Assembly: GCA_002298665.1 (NCBI GenBank)
Contig: DBKW01000049.1
Location: 1-14,898, forward strand
Source: Verrucomicrobia bacterium UBA740
Lineage (GTDB): Bacteria; Verrucomicrobiota; Kiritimatiellia; RFP12; UBA1067
Reading direction: 5' to 3'
Length of the DNA: 14,898 nt
Below, one piece after another: positions 14,830-14,898 of this stretch; within the stretch, counting starts at the first letter, position 1; every line of letters starts with the position of its first letter. Under the pieces are notes generated by a model. It was given only the letters and a program-made list of their open reading frames with translations. It was not told the origin of the DNA and made no database searches. The translations under genes and the position numbers were made by a program.

Positions 14830-14898
14830 TGTTTCTTGTTTCCTTTTTGTTGTTTTTGGGGATTTACTTGAATTTTCCGCACGAACACCCCAGGCGTT
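14830..14898 (-). promoter_or_regulatory. Upstream leader of the PEP-CTERM gene
   Basis: On the minus strand this stretch is purine- and A-rich close to the gene (AAAAAGGAAACAAGAAACA before the ATG), which supplies the ribosome-binding site and resembles an unstructured leader of a well-translated gene. No confident -10/-35 pair can be seen before the window ends. Confidence 0.35.

Noticed and set aside
1..14898. CRISPR arrays, tRNA or rRNA genes, insertion sequences, toxin-antitoxin or defence genes
   Set aside because: No direct-repeat/spacer pattern, cloverleaf-like sequence, terminal inverted repeats, transposase motif or recognisable defence protein was found on either strand by reading.

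Overview
The window is a high-GC bacterial segment in which every convincing gene lies on the minus strand. Read 5'->3' on that strand it runs from the right edge to the left edge. Gene content and style point to the PVC superphylum, most likely Kiritimatiellota or a close Lentisphaerae/Verrucomicrobia relative. The reasons are a small secreted protein with a PEP-CTERM tail, a MetX-MetW fusion, a large membrane/TPR protein, and a Trp-Pro repeat protein. This taxonomic call is inference; no rRNA or marker gene is present.

Layout, right to left. (i) 14302-14829 is a lone secreted PEP-CTERM protein gene with a strong intrinsic terminator at 14238-14275. (ii) A TATAAT promoter at 14192-14197 starts a compact metabolic run: metX-metW fusion (methionine), a sugar-phosphate nucleotidyltransferase, dihydroorotase (pyrimidines), purine nucleoside phosphorylase, a XerD-type recombinase and a small two-TM protein. 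(iii) A second TATAAT promoter at 8145-8150 overlaps the stop codon of that small protein. It starts a second run: a 1066-aa multi-TM/TPR protein, a 375-aa Trp-Pro repeat protein, a UbiA-family prenyl-phosphate phosphoribosyltransferase-like enzyme, FolC, ThrH and a secreted N-acetylmuramoyl-L-alanine amidase. The sequence ends 54 bases after the amidase with no recognisable start of another gene.

Most adjacent genes overlap by 1-11 nt, commonly as ATGA or GTGA, so strong translational coupling is expected. The first run is mostly housekeeping metabolism (methionine, pyrimidine, purine salvage, chromosome dimer resolution). The second begins with three envelope-type proteins of uncertain function and ends with folate, serine/homoserine and peptidoglycan functions. 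The least explained part is the TPR-membrane protein, Trp-Pro repeat protein and UbiA trio at 2893-8112, which may be an uncharacterised envelope or glycolipid module. No rRNA, tRNA, CRISPR array, insertion sequence or riboswitch was seen.
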